A DNA stretch of 64,000 nt from Myxococcales bacterium (GTDB taxonomy: Bacteria; Myxococcota_A; Polyangia; Nannocystales; Nannocystaceae). The stretch covers positions 1 through 64,000 of the forward strand of contig JAAZXR010000003.1 in the NCBI GenBank assembly GCA_014240065.1. The letters run 5' to 3'. The translations under genes and the position numbers were made by a program. The notes below the pieces were generated by a model. It did not search any database. It worked only from the letters and a program-made list of their open reading frames with translations, and was not told the origin of the DNA. The number at the start of each line of letters is the position of its first letter. Position 1 is the first letter of the stretch. Below are positions 7,964 to 16,890 of this stretch, piece by piece.

Positions 7964-8291
7964 CACCGCGCCGTCGTCGCCCGAGGGGATTTGATGTTAG
8001 TAGGCGGGCCCTGTCAAGTTTGGACCAATGCTCGAGCGTCTGTAGGTAGATCTGCGGCGTGGGGCGCGACGCTGCGTACCCGCTCAACGCTGCCCAGACA
8101 TCACGTGGCCTCAGGCACACACAGCCCTCGCAGATCCGCACCGATAACGCGCCTCTCGGCACCATAAACGGCCCAATTCGCGTCGTCTTGCCGCGCAAAG
8201 CACAACCCCTCCCCGCGACAATGGCGCGTTCGTGCCGCTTCGCACTTAAGAGATTGATGAAAATAGGCGATTGCCAAGTCTAGACTGAATC
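7964..8291. other. Divergent control region between the two thioredoxin/CcdA pairs
   Basis: This region separates the mirror-image pairs. Its left part has a good sigma-70-like promoter for the leftward pair. For the rightward gene I saw only a weak TTGATG and TCTAGA/TAGACT with wrong spacing, and no Shine-Dalgarno. No gene is supported within it. Confidence 0.5.
7989..8017 (-). promoter_or_regulatory. Sigma-70-like promoter for the leftward thioredoxin/CcdA pair
   Basis: Read on the minus strand there is a perfect -35 box TTGACA, a 17-base spacer and a -10 box TCAAAT (4 of 6 consensus bases). The -10 ends 26 bases before the ATG, leaving a very short leader without a clear Shine-Dalgarno. 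A perfect TTGACA at the right distance is rare by chance in DNA this GC-rich. Confidence 0.55.
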
Positions 8292-8696
8292 ATGCGCCGC
8301 ACTTCAAAGTTCATCGTCGCGTTCCTCGTCAGCGTCGCCTGCGTCACGCTGAGTCAGTCCACCAATGCAGCGGGCAAGGCGACAATCAAGAACTGCGAAG
8401 AAGAGGCGCATCCGAAGCGCCTCAAGAAAGAAAAAATCTACGTCGCATGGTTTCACGCCTCGTGGTGTCCGACCTGCGCGGCGCAGCAAGTATCGATCGA
8501 CGAAATCCTCAAGGGCGACGTCGAGGGTAAGCCGTTCATCTGCAAATTCGACTACGACGAGACTGAGGACCTCCAAGAGGAGCTCAACGTGGCGCGGCAA
8601 TCCACATTTATCCGCTACGCCTCAGGCGCCGAGAAGTCGAGAATCGTTGGGAAGACGAGCGTTGAACACATCAAGCGCTTCCTCGAAGGCCGCTGA
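8292..8696 (+). CDS. Periplasmic thioredoxin-like protein with CPTC active site
   Basis: A 134-residue paralogue of the lipoprotein at 7.4-8.0 kb but with a normal Sec signal peptide (cleavage after 'TNAA', about residue 27) and no lipidation Cys or long linker, so it should be free in the periplasm. The active site is WFHASWCPTC (Cys59, Cys62). Cys35 and Cys84, the latter in 'FICKFDYDETEDLQ', match the two extra Cys of the paralogue. Six bases separate its stop from the next CcdA-type gene, which marks an operon. Likely role: a soluble carrier of reducing or oxidising equivalents for an envelope substrate. Confidence 0.88.
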   Translation: MRRTSKFIVAFLVSVACVTLSQSTNAAGKATIKNCEEEAHPKRLKKEKIYVAWFHASWCPTCAAQQVSIDEILKGDVEGKPFICKFDYDETEDLQEELNVARQSTFIRYASGAEKSRIVGKTSVEHIKRFLEGR

Positions 8697-8702
8697 CGTT
8701 CT

Positions 8703-9458
8703 ATGGATGGCCCCATCTCTGAACTCTCAACCGTCAGTTTTGGAGCGGCGTTTGTCGCGGGCCTCGTTACAGTCCTCAGCCCGTGTGTCCTGGTGATGCT
8801 GCCCATCATCATCGGCACCGGACTACAAAAAAAATGGTGGTACCCCCTGATCGTCTCCTGCGGCCTCGCCCTCGGATTCGCGACGGTGGGGATCTTCTTG
8901 AGCCAGCTTGTCGCGAGCCTCGAGCTCCCTCCCCGCTCGCTTGAGCAGCTCACGGTCATCCTCCTCGCCGCGTTCGGGGTCGTCCTCATCGTTGATCGAC
9001 TCTCCGACGGTTTCTCCGCGTTCACCTCGCGAGCCCTCGGCCCCCTGACCTCTAAACTCAGCGGCGCGCCCCCCGAAGACGGTTCCGGCCAGGTCAACGG
9101 TCTCGTCGCCGCGCTCGCGTTGGGGCTTTCGCTCGGTATTATTTGGGCGCCGTGCGCCGGCCCGACGATGGGCGCCATCTTGACGATGGCGGCCACCACC
9201 TCCACCGGCTACGCGTTCGCGCTCATGGGCACCTACGCCCTCGGCAACGCGCTGCCCATGCTCCTCATCGCCTACGGAGGACGCGCCGCGGCGAATCAGC
9301 TGCTGAATCTACGCGGGGTCCAGCACCGAGCTCGCAAGATCCTCGGCGTCTTGCTGCTCGGATTCTCCGCGCTCAACCTGCTCGGGCTCGACAAGGTGTC
9401 CGAGAAAAAAGTGCTGCAATCGTTCCCGGAGTTTTTTGATTGGGTGGCCTCCTATTGA
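8703..9458 (+). CDS. CcdA/DsbD-type transmembrane thiol-redox protein (copy 2)
   Basis: A 251-residue polytopic membrane protein of the CcdA family. The redox pair is Cys28 in 'LSPCVLVMLP' and Cys151 in 'WAPCAGPTMG'. It ends with KVLQSFPEFFDWVASY, closely like the end of copy 1. It is translated right after the periplasmic thioredoxin-like gene. The two thioredoxin/CcdA pairs face away from each other and look like an inverted duplication that has diverged in how the thioredoxin is anchored. Known family members feed cytochrome c maturation or DsbD-like pathways, but no cytochrome or heme genes are nearby, so the client may be the Cys-rich peptide at 4.2-4.5 kb. That is inference. Confidence 0.9.
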   Translation: MDGPISELSTVSFGAAFVAGLVTVLSPCVLVMLPIIIGTGLQKKWWYPLIVSCGLALGFATVGIFLSQLVASLELPPRSLEQLTVILLAAFGVVLIVDRLSDGFSAFTSRALGPLTSKLSGAPPEDGSGQVNGLVAALALGLSLGIIWAPCAGPTMGAILTMAATTSTGYAFALMGTYALGNALPMLLIAYGGRAAANQLLNLRGVQHRARKILGVLLLGFSALNLLGLDKVSEKKVLQSFPEFFDWVASY

Positions 9459-9570
9459 CTGTCCTCGCGTCACCCGCATGACCGAACCCGAGCGCCCCTG
9501 ACGCACAACCTCCTCCATTACCCCACAGACCCCACAGACCGACCCAACACCTCCCTCGACGAGCAAACCC

Positions 9571-12500
9571 ATGGCAGACACCCCACCCGAAGACCCGCAA
9601 CAGGCTCCCGACGCCGAAGGGACGCCGACCGGCGACCCCCCGACCGAGGGCGCAGCTCCTGCGAAGGACAAGGAGATCGATCGGTCACAGGTGCAAGCGA
9701 TCGAACGCGAGGTCCGGCGGTCTCCCTTTTTGTGGCTCACCTACGTGCTCGGCGTCGGGCTCACCGCGCTGCTCATCGTGGGCGCCTGGTACTTCGTTCG
9801 CAACCAGGAGAAACGCAGCTTTGACTTCGTGCTTCGTCAAGCGTCAGCCGAGATCGAACGGAACGCGCGCTCGGTCGAGGCGGTCAGCTATGGGATGCAA
9901 GGGCTGTTTCACTCGGTCGAGAAGGTCGACGGCGACCAGTTCCGCTACTTCTCTGAGCAGGCGGTGAATCGCTACCAATTCGTCACGGAGACGGCCTACT
10001 ACCCAAAAATCCTCACCGCTGATCGCGAGGCCTTCGAAGCGGAGGCCATGGCCGCAGGGCTAGGCGCTGGAATCATCGACCGCGTCGACATCAAAGAGAA
10101 GGTGACCAAGAAGGGCAAGGTGCGCCTCCGGCGTTCGCCCGTGCGCGCTCCGGAGCGCGCGGTCTACTACCCCCTGCTCTACAAGGATCTCGGCTCAGAG
10201 GACCGCACGAGGTTTGGTCTCGACGTCTACGGCCGCGCGGAACAAAAGGCGGCCATCGAGAAATCGATCGCCACAGGGGACCTGGTGGCCATGCCCCCTC
10301 GCGTCAACATCGCCGGCAAGCTCGAGTTTGAAGTCTTCGTTCCGACCTACAAGATCCAGCGGGTCCCGGCCCAGGAGGAGGACCGAATCAAGGAGGCGAA
10401 GGGCGTCGTCGGCGTGTTGATCGACGTGGAGGCGCTCGTCGCCACGCGCCTGGCCAAGGCGGATGACGGCGAGAAGAAAGCGAAGCGGCTCCGCGGCTCC
10501 AAGGCGTTGAAGGCCATCATGGAGCTTGAGGCCGACAACATGCACTTCGCACCTGACGGCATCACGAAAGATGGGGCCGATCCTCACTTCGCGCTCCTCG
10601 CCTCATTCGAAGCGGCGGACCCCGCCGCACGGGCGGGCGACGACGACGCCCCCGTCGGCAGGTTGGAGTCGTTCTTAGAAGGCGCGCTCCGTGGGTTCGC
10701 TGTCGGCGAGCGCACGCGCCCGATGTTTCGGGTCAATAACATCACGGAGGCGGGAGATGTCCCGCTCGGGGCGCTGTTTGGATCCTCCATCGTCCCCTTC
10801 ACGGACGGGCAGCTCCGGCTCCAGATCAACAAGCCGCTCTTCCTGTCCAAGGAGAATATCTGGCCATTTATCTTCGCCGCGCTCAACGGCCTGTTCTTCG
10901 GGTTTTTGGGGGTCCGCATCGTTCGGGCGAGCCTCATTCGATCCCGCATGAACGCGGTGCTCAAGGTGCGCAACGTGGAGTTGACTGAGGCGCGCGGCAA
11001 GCTTGAGGCCTCCTTGGTAGAGATTGAGCGAATCAACGAGGGCCTCGAAGAGACGGTCGCGGAGCGCACCAAAGATCTCCGCGCGGTCAATCAAGAGGTG
11101 TCGGAGATGCTCGATAACCTCGACGCGGGCGTGTTCATGCTCGGCGAAGAGCTTGAGGTCGTGGGTCGTCAAAGCCCCGCCTGTGAGCCCATGTTTGGGA
11201 TCTCCGACATGACCGGGAGCGACATCTCCACGACGCTGTTCGCGGGCGACGCAGACACCAACGAGGCGCTCGCCATGCAGCTGTGCCTGCTCGAGACCCT
11301 CGTGGGCGCAGACGATCTTCAATGGGACCTGGCGGCCTACAACCTGCTTCAAGAGTGGAATTACACGCACCCCTCCCCCAGCGACGAGATGAGCGAAGAC
11401 CGGGTCTTCGGGCTGAAGTACGCCCCCCTGTACGACGAGGACGAGATGATCGAGAAGATCCTCGTGGTCGCGACCGACCTCACAGAGCTCCTCGCGTTGC
11501 GCAAACAAGCCGAGGAGCAGCAAGCGGCCGCCTCACGGAAGACCGCAGCGCTCATGGAGCTCGTCTCCGGAAAGCGCTCGGAGGTCCGGCAAGTCCTCCC
11601 CGATATGGCGGCACGGATCGGCCGCGCCGCCGAGTCTCTCACGCGCTGGCTCGACGGGCGCGACGCTCAAGACGTGGTGGTCATGTGCCGCGAGCTCCAC
11701 ACCATCAAAGGGAACGCGCGGCTCGTGGGGATGCAGTCGATCTCCAAGTACGTCCACGAGCTCGAGAGCAAGTGCATCGTCCTCAAGGAGGCCGACGCGG
11801 AGCACGGCGATGACACGCTCGCGACGATTCAAGAGTCCATGGACGGCGGCGTCGCGTTGATCGGGAGCTACGTCGAGGTCCACGATGAGTTCCTCAGTGA
11901 CAGCGGCGGTGACGACGGATCCACCGTGGATCTGTCCGCGTTCCAACGGCGACTGGAGGCTGTCAAGTCCGTCATTAAGGACGAACCCCAAGCCGCGATC
12001 TCCTCGATCGACGCCATGCTTGAGCTCCTGGGTGCGAGCGCCCGTGAGGAGGTCACGTCCGTCGGGGAGTTGTTCTCGGGCTACGCCACCATGGTCGCCG
12101 AACTCTCTGAGCAGCTCGGCAAGCAGATCGTCCCGCTCGCGGACACCCTCGGTGACAGCGACGTCTTCGTCTCCAAGGAGCTCTCCGGGTTTATCCGTGA
12201 GGCGATGACACACACCATTCGCAACGCGCTCGACCACGGGATCGAGAAGCCCGAGGCACGCGAATCTCTCGGGAAAGATGCGGTCGGGAAGCTGTGGCTG
12301 GAGTTTGAAGACCGCGGAGACGCCATCGTGGTGGCCATTCGCGACGACGGCGGCGGCGTGAACACGGAGAAGGTCCTCGAGCTCGCGCGGGCCAAGGGCG
12401 TGCTCGCTCCGTCCGATCCCGATCCCGACGGACCCGACGCGATCATCGATCTCTTGTTTCACGCGGGATTCTCGACCAAAGAAGAGGCCACCGACGTGAG

Positions 12501-12720
12501 CGGCAGAGGCGTCGGGCTCGACGCTGTTCGAGCGAGCCTGCTCAACTACGACATCGAGACCCGACTCGCGAGTGTGCGGCACGAGGGTTCTCGCTTCTTG
12601 TTGACCATCCCGAAGGCGCGCGTCGCATTCGTTGAGCTTGACGGCTGCATCTCAAAAGTTGGAACACCTCCGCAACCGCTCGCGCCTCCGGTGGTCAAAG
12701 CGCCGGTGCCTGCGCAGTAG
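9571..12720 (+). CDS. CHASE-domain CheA-like sensor histidine kinase
   Basis: A 1049-residue inner-membrane kinase. The order is: a Pro/Glu-rich cytoplasmic start, TM helix (about 52-74), a periplasmic CHASE-type sensor (about 90-410), a second TM (about 430-452), a coiled coil (about 465-510), a PAS-like domain, and an HPt/P1 domain with the phosphorylatable His710 in 'HTIKGN'. It ends with a CheA-type ATPase (N box 'HTIRNALDHGIE', G1 'DDGGG', then 'GRGVGLDAV'). No CheW-binding domain follows the ATPase and no receptor is needed, so the ligand sensor and CheA-type core are in one chain. No response regulator is adjacent; the single receiver at 3.7 kb is a possible partner. CHASE domains bind small ligands, not identified here. 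Confidence 0.88.
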   Translation: MADTPPEDPQQAPDAEGTPTGDPPTEGAAPAKDKEIDRSQVQAIEREVRRSPFLWLTYVLGVGLTALLIVGAWYFVRNQEKRSFDFVLRQASAEIERNARSVEAVSYGMQGLFHSVEKVDGDQFRYFSEQAVNRYQFVTETAYYPKILTADREAFEAEAMAAGLGAGIIDRVDIKEKVTKKGKVRLRRSPVRAPERAVYYPLLYKDLGSEDRTRFGLDVYGRAEQKAAIEKSIATGDLVAMPPRVNIAGKLEFEVFVPTYKIQRVPAQEEDRIKEAKGVVGVLIDVEALVATRLAKADDGEKKAKRLRGSKALKAIMELEADNMHFAPDGITKDGADPHFALLASFEAADPAARAGDDDAPVGRLESFLEGALRGFAVGERTRPMFRVNNITEAGDVPLGALFGSSIVPFTDGQLRLQINKPLFLSKENIWPFIFAALNGLFFGFLGVRIVRASLIRSRMNAVLKVRNVELTEARGKLEASLVEIERINEGLEETVAERTKDLRAVNQEVSEMLDNLDAGVFMLGEELEVVGRQSPACEPMFGISDMTGSDISTTLFAGDADTNEALAMQLCLLETLVGADDLQWDLAAYNLLQEWNYTHPSPSDEMSEDRVFGLKYAPLYDEDEMIEKILVVATDLTELLALRKQAEEQQAAASRKTAALMELVSGKRSEVRQVLPDMAARIGRAAESLTRWLDGRDAQDVVVMCRELHTIKGNARLVGMQSISKYVHELESKCIVLKEADAEHGDDTLATIQESMDGGVALIGSYVEVHDEFLSDSGGDDGSTVDLSAFQRRLEAVKSVIKDEPQAAISSIDAMLELLGASAREEVTSVGELFSGYATMVAELSEQLGKQIVPLADTLGDSDVFVSKELSGFIREAMTHTIRNALDHGIEKPEARESLGKDAVGKLWLEFEDRGDAIVVAIRDDGGGVNTEKVLELARAKGVLAPSDPDPDGPDAIIDLLFHAGFSTKEEATDVSGRGVGLDAVRASLLNYDIETRLASVRHEGSRFLLTIPKARVAFVELDGCISKVGTPPQPLAPPVVKAPVPAQ

Positions 12721-12950
12721 CGGGCGACGACGCGAGCGCGGGCGCGAAGCGTGCGCAGATCTTCCGATGCCGCGAATGGCACTGCACAGTCGCCGTTCCT
12801 GCGCGTTCGCATCGCTCGAATTTGTACTGTAATATCAGGAGCTTGCGCCATCCCCTCTCCGGAGGCGCCCGAGGGAAACGCGAGCGCACGTGGCAGAACC
12901 GTGACGATTTACAAGAGCATTCTCGCGGCGCATTGATTTAGCCTGCGCGC

Positions 12951-13937
12951 ATGTCGGGAGCAAAGTGGCATTCGCCAATCACGCAAATCCACAACCACAC
13001 GGTGCTGTTCCGTGCGCGGGGATTCGTCGTCGCGACCTACGGACCGATGATGGCCATCGCGCTGTTTTTCGGCTTCGCTCAGGGCGCGTGGTTTCTGCAG
13101 TACTCCGGCGGTGACGGAGGGTGGATGGCTCGGTTCTCGCTGCTCGCGGTCTTCCCCGCGGTCGTCATCGGGTGCCGCCTCGCGAGCCTCATGCTCGACC
13201 TCGATGAGCTCCGACGAAATCCCCTGCGCGCCATCCTCAAGCCCGGCTTTATGCTCCAGGGCGGGATCATCGGCGGCGCCTCCGCGATGCTCGTTGGCAG
13301 CAGCATGAAGGGCATCGACCCGCTGCTCCTGCTCGACACCGCGGCCTTCACCATGCCCCTGAGCGAGGCGCTCGGACGACTCGGCTGCCACATCTACGGC
13401 TGCTGTTGGGGGCGCCCTACCCACAGCGTGCCGGGGCTTTGCTACCGTGATCGAGACTCCAAGGTGCTGCGCTGCCGCCCTGAGCTGCACAACGTCCCAC
13501 TCCACGCGGCCCCGTTGTACACGTCCGTCGTCAGCCTCGCCCTCCTCGTCGCGTTTACGATGATGCTGGAGATGCCGCGCAACTTGGGCGTCTACGCCGC
13601 GACCTACCTGTGCGTGCATCCGATTTTACGATTTGGGCTTGAGCACTTCCGCGATGATGATCGCGGCCGCTTCGGTTCTCTCACGCACAGCAAAATTTAT
13701 GCGATCCTGCTGTTTATCGCCGGGTGCACAGTCTTCTACATCTCACAGTCCCACGGCGTCCTCGCCCAGTTTAACCCCTCGGTGTCCTTCTGGACCACCG
13801 CCCGAGAGCAGTTCTGGCCCCTGTTCGGCATCGCCTTCTCGGGCTTCTTTGTGTTCGGCGTTCACCGCGGCAAGGTGGGGACTTGGCTCGGTAACCACGA
13901 CTCCGCAGATTCTGCGGACGAGCCCGAGGCCGGCTAA
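12951..13937 (+). CDS. Lgt-family protein (prolipoprotein diacylglyceryl transferase-like)
   Basis: A 328-residue polytopic membrane protein. Family signatures are the Gly-rich loop 'LQGGIIGGA', the Arg-containing 'EALGRLGCHIYGCCWGRPT', 'HAAPLYTS' and 'RFGLEHFRDDDRGRF'. Lgt moves diacylglycerol from phosphatidylglycerol to the lipobox Cys of prolipoproteins, which fits a genome so rich in lipoproteins. The Cys-rich form of the signature (GCxxxGCCxG) is a known variant subgroup and not the classical GRxGNFxNxExxG, so it may be a second, specialised Lgt or act on another substrate. A short hydrophilic tail ends the protein. It sits alone, with about 230 bases of gene-free sequence upstream. Confidence 0.8.
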   Translation: MSGAKWHSPITQIHNHTVLFRARGFVVATYGPMMAIALFFGFAQGAWFLQYSGGDGGWMARFSLLAVFPAVVIGCRLASLMLDLDELRRNPLRAILKPGFMLQGGIIGGASAMLVGSSMKGIDPLLLLDTAAFTMPLSEALGRLGCHIYGCCWGRPTHSVPGLCYRDRDSKVLRCRPELHNVPLHAAPLYTSVVSLALLVAFTMMLEMPRNLGVYAATYLCVHPILRFGLEHFRDDDRGRFGSLTHSKIYAILLFIAGCTVFYISQSHGVLAQFNPSVSFWTTAREQFWPLFGIAFSGFFVFGVHRGKVGTWLGNHDSADSADEPEAG

Positions 13938-14003
13938 CACCCGCTCCGGTCGCCGCCACGGCGGAGGTTGGCAAAGCGCGTCTATTTTGGGTAGCGTGTG
14001 TCC

Positions 14004-15674
14004 ATGGCTTCGCCCCACTCTCGCGTGATTTCTCCCCTCTGGCTGCCCCTCGGCCTCTCACTGGCGCTCGGCTGCGCGACCGAGGACACGGACGGTAGCG
14101 CGTCTGCGGACGCAGCCGACCTCGGCGAAACTGGCGGCGAAGATGAAGGCGTCGACGACCGCGTGCTCGCGCACGGCGTCCGCATCGGGATGGTGTACGC
14201 GAATCAAGCGGTCCGCGTCACCGTGGGGAACGGCGCCGAGAACGTGCCGATCCACACCGCGCCCCTCGTCAAGGGGAAGAAGACGCTGCTGCGAGGGATG
14301 CTCGAGGTGGAAGAGGGCTGGGTCCCGCGCGAGCTTGAAGCGGAAGTTCGCTTGATCTACGCGGATGACACTGAGGAATCCACCTCCTTCGATCTCATGG
14401 TCAACGGCGACAGCGAAGATGGTGACCCGGGATCGAGCATCTTCGCTCCGATTCCCGGCGAGCTCATCGAACCAGGGATGAAGTATCAGCTGCGCCTGTT
14501 TGACAAGGACGCGAGCATGGAAGGGGAGCCGCTGTTCGGGGCGGTGGAGGCCCCCGCCTCGCCTGCGCTCCTTGGCATCCAACCCGAGGACCTCGGGATC
14601 GATGTGGTCTTGGTGCCCATCTTCCACGATCTCGGGAGCGCGTGCCCCGAGGCCCCCGCTCCGACCGAGCTCGATATGGAGCTCTTGTCTCAGTGGCTGT
14701 TGGCGCACAACCCCGCCGATCACGTCAACATCACGCTCGGCCCCACCCTGACCTACAGCAGCTCCGTCGCCAACGGCTTCGGCTTCATGCTCGATTTTAT
14801 CGCGCAGACCCGCGAAGAAATGAGCGCTCCGGCGGGCGAGTATTGGTACGGCATCATTAAGACCTGTGGCGAGACGCCCATGGTCCCAGGGGTCGGCGCC
14901 ATCGACGGCCAGGCCATCGCGGTTAACGATTTTAACTTCATTGACGACCCCTCGCTGAGGGTCGCAGCTGGTCGCTGGCGAACCGACGTGCTCACAGACG
15001 GCACGGTGCAGGTCGAGAAAAGCGTCCAGGACACGTTCGTGCACGAGATCGGGCACACCCAAGGACGCGCGCACTCACCATGCGACGCGCCGGGCGCCGA
15101 CAACGACTACCCCTACCCCGACGCCGACATCGGGATCTGGGGCTTCGACACCATCAACAACCTCTACTACTCGCCCACGTCTCGCAAGGACTACATGTCC
15201 TATTGCAACCCGGTGTGGGTGTCCGACTACGTCTATCTGCAAGTGTATCCGTTCATCTCAACGATCAGCTCGTGGGATACAGGAGACACGCTCCCACCGG
15301 ACGAGCTGGAGCTCTTGCTCTACGGGACCATCAACACCGCAGGCGAGGTCGCCTGGCGCACCCGCGCAGGGATCCTGCCGAGCATCGACGACGCGGACGT
15401 CTCGGTGCTCTTTGATGGCGCGCCCGCGCCCGCCGTGTTCCTCTCCCCGTCGGAGGCGTACAGCGGCGGCCTCGTGATCGCCCGCGTCCCCGACGCTTGG
15501 AGTCGCGGTTCCGATTCCTCGTTGACCCTCGCCCCAGGGGACGGGGAGCTCGACGTCAGCGTCCCCGGCTTCCAAGGGCACTTCTCAATCGCGGGCGTGC
15601 GCGAACGCGCCGCCGACAGCCGCGCGCGCGCGCAGACCGCCGCGACTCGGGTCCAGAGCCCGGCGCACCCCTAG
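14004..15674 (+). CDS. Zinc metalloprotease lipoprotein (HExxHxxGRxH)
   Basis: From the ATG (a GTG two codons upstream is an alternative) the protein has 556 residues. It opens with a signal peptide and lipobox (LALGC), followed by an acidic linker. A beta-rich region precedes the catalytic site 'HEIGHTQGRAH' (zinc ligands His347, His351 and His357, general base Glu348), a metzincin-like arrangement. About 45 residues later 'YMSYC' can serve as the Met-turn. The segment between is Asp/Tyr-rich and could bind calcium. The C-terminal part (about 430-540) looks like a beta domain. It is probably a surface-anchored endopeptidase; substrate unknown. It resembles M66-type peptidases but I cannot fix the family. 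Confidence 0.82.
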   Translation: MASPHSRVISPLWLPLGLSLALGCATEDTDGSASADAADLGETGGEDEGVDDRVLAHGVRIGMVYANQAVRVTVGNGAENVPIHTAPLVKGKKTLLRGMLEVEEGWVPRELEAEVRLIYADDTEESTSFDLMVNGDSEDGDPGSSIFAPIPGELIEPGMKYQLRLFDKDASMEGEPLFGAVEAPASPALLGIQPEDLGIDVVLVPIFHDLGSACPEAPAPTELDMELLSQWLLAHNPADHVNITLGPTLTYSSSVANGFGFMLDFIAQTREEMSAPAGEYWYGIIKTCGETPMVPGVGAIDGQAIAVNDFNFIDDPSLRVAAGRWRTDVLTDGTVQVEKSVQDTFVHEIGHTQGRAHSPCDAPGADNDYPYPDADIGIWGFDTINNLYYSPTSRKDYMSYCNPVWVSDYVYLQVYPFISTISSWDTGDTLPPDELELLLYGTINTAGEVAWRTRAGILPSIDDADVSVLFDGAPAPAVFLSPSEAYSGGLVIARVPDAWSRGSDSSLTLAPGDGELDVSVPGFQGHFSIAGVRERAADSRARAQTAATRVQSPAHP

Positions 15675-15873
15675 CGGATTGGGGCGCGTATCCGCGGGGC
15701 CTGAACCCCTCGTGGAGGCCGTGGAGCCGCGCACGGACCATCCAACGGCGAGCCGAGTGACGGGCGCGAGAGCCCGCACGAGTCGGGCGACCCGCGCGGG
15801 CACGATTCGCGCTCTGGGTCACTGACGGGGGACCACGAATGGGCTAGTCTGCCGCTTCCCTTCCGAGCGCCCT

Positions 15874-16890
15874 ATGCAATTCGACAACGTTTCCATCGTC
15901 GACGTATCCGCCGTCGATGCTCCCCACCGGGTCACCTCTGCCGAGCTTGAGACGCGGTTGAGCCGAACCATGCAACGCCTCAAGTTGGCGCCCAATCTCC
16001 TCGAGAATCTCTCGGGCATCGTGGCGCGGAGGATGTGGGACATCGACACCCCACCGAGCGCTGCGGCCACGCTCGCCGCGCAGGTCGTCATCGAACGAAG
16101 TGGCGTCGATCCGAACAAGATCGGCGTGGTCATCAACACCTCCGTGTGCCGTGACTTCATCGAGCCGTCGGTCGCGTGCATCGTCCACGGTCAGCTCGGG
16201 CTCGCGTCCGACTGCATCAACTTCGACCTGGGGAACGCGTGCCTCGGATTCATGAGCGGCATGGAAGTCGTCGGGAATATGATCGAACGTGGACAGATCG
16301 ACTACGGCCTCGTGGTGGACGGCGAGAACAGTCGCTTCGTCGTGGATTCGACCATCGCGCGGCTCAGCGCGCCCGACGTCACCGAGGCCATGTTCCGAGC
16401 CAACTTCGCGACGCTCACGTTGGGCTCGGGAGGCGCCGCGATGCTGCTCGCGCGCGGCGACCTCGCCCCCTCCGGTCACCGTTTCCTCGGCGGCGTCTCG
16501 GCCGCGGCGACGGAGCACCACGGCCTCTGCAAAGGACAAGTGGACGGCATGATCACCGACACGCGCGCGCTCCTCATCGCGGGGATCCAGCTCGCCGTTC
16601 AGACCTACCGCCGAGCGGGTGATTCCCTCGGCTGGACCGGTGACTCGCTCGACGAGCTGGTGCTGCACCAGGTCAGCAAGGCGCACACGGAGAAACTCGC
16701 GCAAGCGCTCGAACTCGATCTCGCCAAGGTCCATCGGCTGTATCCTGAGTACGGGAACGTCGGCCCCGCCGCCGTCCCCATGGTGCTCGCCAAGGCCGTC
16801 GAGGCGGGTCGAATCAACGCTGGTGCTCGCGTGGGCATGATGGGAATCGGGAGCGGCCTCAACTGCGCCATGGCCGAAATCGTGTGGTGA
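15874..16890 (+). CDS. oleA: OleA: thiolase-fold acyl-CoA condensing enzyme
   Basis: OleA joins two fatty acyl-CoAs head to head by non-decarboxylative Claisen condensation to a beta-keto acid, the first step of long-chain olefin synthesis. The 338-residue protein has the catalytic Cys123 in 'GNACLGFMSG', His265 in 'LVLHQVSKAH' and Asn295 in 'YGNVGP', the triad of OleA/FabH-like thiolases. It is first in a four-gene cluster in the order A-B-C-D. The stop overlaps the GTG start of oleB, which implies translational coupling. No good promoter was picked out in the 199 bases upstream. The identity is well supported by the full cluster. Confidence 0.95.
   Translation: MQFDNVSIVDVSAVDAPHRVTSAELETRLSRTMQRLKLAPNLLENLSGIVARRMWDIDTPPSAAATLAAQVVIERSGVDPNKIGVVINTSVCRDFIEPSVACIVHGQLGLASDCINFDLGNACLGFMSGMEVVGNMIERGQIDYGLVVDGENSRFVVDSTIARLSAPDVTEAMFRANFATLTLGSGGAAMLLARGDLAPSGHRFLGGVSAAATEHHGLCKGQVDGMITDTRALLIAGIQLAVQTYRRAGDSLGWTGDSLDELVLHQVSKAHTEKLAQALELDLAKVHRLYPEYGNVGPAAVPMVLAKAVEAGRINAGARVGMMGIGSGLNCAMAEIVW

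Noticed and set aside
8254-8286. Promoter for the rightward thioredoxin gene (TTGATG ... TCTAGA/TAGACT)
   Set aside because: Spacing of 19-21 bases and weak boxes; not enough to list.
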